Shown one piece after another: positions 6,506-8,185 of a stretch of 8,185 nucleotides of DNA. Source of the stretch: CAYNTC01 sp964432925 (GTDB lineage Bacteria > Planctomycetota > Phycisphaerae > Sedimentisphaerales > Anaerobacaceae); NCBI GenBank assembly GCA_964432925.1, contig CAYSPM010000131.1:1-8185 (forward strand). Reading direction: 5' to 3'. The translations under genes and the position numbers were made by a program. Every line of letters starts with the position of its first letter. Positions within the stretch are counted from its first letter, which is position 1. A model generated the notes under the pieces. The model had not been told where the DNA came from. It ran no database searches and worked only from the letters and a program-made list of their open reading frames with translations.

Positions 6506-8185
6506 TTAGCTTCTGCTTAGACCATACATACTGTCTGCTTCCTTTTGCTTGGCCAGCACCTCCGCGCTGAGTCGGCGATGCACAATACGCGTGTCCAGAA
6601 TACCAAGAAGTGTATCACCATTACTTTTGGCCACAACAGGCACACATTCAATGTCGAATTGCCGTGCCTTTTCAAACGCATCTGTTAGTCGTATGCCCGG
6701 TGTTACACTGGTAACAATCGGCTCGGCAATATCGAGCGCTACCAGCCAGTCATTTAGCTCCTGAGTGGTGAAGGTATTTCTGATACCTTCAAGCGTGATA
6801 CTGCCTATCAGCTTGTTGTCCTTATCGACAACCGGGTAATAGTAACTGTCAGTACTGCTGACTACTTTGATTACTTCGCTCAGTGACACACCAGAAGAGA
6901 TAACCGGCACATTCTTGTCCATTACATCGGCGACGCTGTAGGCTCTTATAAGATCTTCTTCAGTAATGTTGAGTCCTGCTTCTCCGGCTTTCTTCATCCC
7001 GATCTTCACAAACACCGGACCAACAAGCTGGAGTACAAATACACCAGCTATTATTACCGACAGCATTGTATCTCTTATCTGCCCTTCAAATCGGTTGCTC
7101 GCCATTATCAGCAGCGCTATTGCAATTGTGCCTTGTTGATACAAACAAAATCCCAGATATTTTCTAATTGTCGGGACAGCTTTGGAATGAACGGCACCAC
7201 ACCACGCGCCTGTGGTCTTGCCAACAACACTTCCAATAATATAGGCAGCTGCGAGGAGTAGAGTTTGGATGCTTACATCGGAAATACTTAATCTGGCACC
7301 AACAATAACAAAAAACAGAACGTATATCGGTGCCGAAAACCTGTGTACAAGCTCGAAGCTCGATGAAACTTTCTTCGAGCCGATATTCGTTAGCGTTACG
7401 CCCAAAGCCATAGTTGAAATAATAACATCCAACTCCCGGGTTATTGCTACACCGATGATGAGCAACGCCGAACTTATACAAAAAATCAATACTCTTTCCG
7501 GCTCATCGGTTCGTTTTAAAATCCAGTTGAGTCCTATTCCTGCTGCTATGCCTATCACCAGCGAGCCAAAGATCTCGTAGAAAGATGAGAATAAGGCGGG
7601 AAGAAACCCTACTTCTTGATGTCCTATGACTACCCCTGCAACACTGACACATATAGCATACAAAGTCAAGGCAAGAGCATCATCAAGTGCGACAATTGCC
7701 ATCAGCATCGCGGTCAGTGGTCCACGTGTCTTATACTCCCATAACACGCTCATTGTCGAGGCAGGGTCTGTTGCTGCGCAGATGGCTCCAAATACCACGC
7801 TAACCGCTAACGCAGTTTTCCAGTCGAAGAAATACCATGTTAATCCAAAGCTAAGTAGCCCCACCAAGAGAAACGCAACCATCCCTTCGAAAAGCAAAAT
7901 GGCGATAACCTGTCTGCCAAACTTCACAAAAATATCGCGTTTAAGCTCACCACCGATTAAATAACCAATGATCCCCAGAGCAAACGTGTTGAACGGCTCA
8001 AGATCACTAACTGTTTTCTGAGAAATGACACCCAGCAAAGGCCCTAATATTATTCCTATGGCAACGTAACCTACGATACGCGGAATGCTAAGCCGGTGAA
8101 ATATTCTCGCCCCTACCGTGCCACCAAAAATGGCAATTCCAATCAGCAGGATAATATTAAGCTCTTCGCTCTGTGCTAAAATATT
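6506..8185 (-). CDS. CPA2-type cation:proton antiporter with CBS pair (copy 1, 5' end missing)
   Basis: The frame is open to the right edge of the window; 559 residues are present. Alignment with the 577-residue neighbour (ELNLALLF against ELNIILLI) suggests only about ten residues are missing. A TTG at 8038 is not the start, because the conserved first helix (about 8050-8164) lies upstream of it. The paired aspartates lie in IVALDDALALTLY and the family segment WEYKTRGPLT is present. This copy has ATDPAST in the crossing helix where the neighbour has ATAPAAT, and QQGTIAIAL in place of QAGVAIGL. Two CBS domains follow, with a tail about two-thirds identical to the neighbour's. The GxxTxxD motif of the first CBS has Glu in place of Asp (codon at 6788-6790). 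There is no TrkA-N domain. It is the first visible gene of the island; upstream genes are out of view. Confidence 0.94.
   Translation of the reverse strand, partial: NILAQSEELNIILLIGIAIFGGTVGARIFHRLSIPRIVGYVAIGIILGPLLGVISQKTVSDLEPFNTFALGIIGYLIGGELKRDIFVKFGRQVIAILLFEGMVAFLLVGLLSFGLTWYFFDWKTALAVSVVFGAICAATDPASTMSVLWEYKTRGPLTAMLMAIVALDDALALTLYAICVSVAGVVIGHQEVGFLPALFSSFYEIFGSLVIGIAAGIGLNWILKRTDEPERVLIFCISSALLIIGVAITRELDVIISTMALGVTLTNIGSKKVSSSFELVHRFSAPIYVLFFVIVGARLSISDVSIQTLLLAAAYIIGSVVGKTTGAWCGAVHSKAVPTIRKYLGFCLYQQGTIAIALLIMASNRFEGQIRDTMLSVIIAGVFVLQLVGPVFVKIGMKKAGEAGLNITEEDLIRAYSVADVMDKNVPVISSGVSLSEVIKVVSSTDSYYYPVVDKDNKLIGSITLEGIRNTFTTQELNDWLVALDIAEPIVTSVTPGIRLTDAFEKARQFDIECVPVVAKSNGDTLLGILDTRIVHRRLSAEVLAKQKEADSMYGLSRS
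6509..6985 (-). repeat. duplicated CBS-tail coding segment, copy 1
   Basis: Counterpart of the segment at 4756-5226. The two align without internal gaps from GLNITE through RRLSAEVLAKQ and differ only at the extreme C-terminus (MYGLSRS here, MYSTA there). Confidence 0.85.

Noticed and set aside
8036..8038. TTG at 8038 as the start of the rightmost antiporter
   Set aside because: The same frame continues to the window edge and encodes a conserved first membrane helix matching the neighbouring paralogue, so the real start is outside the window.

Overview
All six recognisable genes lie on the minus strand, so the window reads right to left. Base composition is moderate. The mix of genes (cation:proton antiporters beside a PTS EIIA-like protein, and a long MlaD-type MCE protein preceded by a small MerR-like protein) suggests a Gram-negative-type bacterium with an outer membrane. 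My best guess is an uncultured member of the Planctomycetota, Phycisphaerae-like. That guess rests on protein style and gene order only; the window contains no rRNA or other marker that settles it.

Right part (8185 down to 2462): an ion-transport island. Transcription enters from beyond the right edge into a CPA2-type antiporter with two C-terminal CBS domains (6506-8185, lacking only its first few residues). Its closest relative, a second antiporter plus CBS pair (4753-6486), follows after 19 bp; the two are clearly a tandem duplication. A 167-bp gap with a good minus-strand promoter (-10 TATAAT) follows. It precedes a protein with an N-terminal PTS EIIA type-2 domain and a second, possibly PII-like, C-terminal domain (3767-4585). 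A third antiporter with no regulatory tail (2462-3721) follows 45 bp later. A plausible reading is a K+/Na+/H+ homeostasis module. Two exchangers would be gated by built-in CBS domains, and the third would be controlled in trans by the EIIA-like protein.

Middle (2461 to 2092): about 370 bp with no convincing gene. It holds an imperfect inverted repeat, a small hairpin, a weak promoter for rnpA and one promoter-like site on the opposite strand.

Left part (2091 to 231): rnpA (protein subunit of RNase P, probably starting at a TTG), then a short MerR-type DNA-binding protein whose stop codon overlaps the GTG start of an MlaD-family (MCE) lipid-transport protein. The usual rpmH gene is not next to rnpA. 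The last 230 bp hold no gene I can support.
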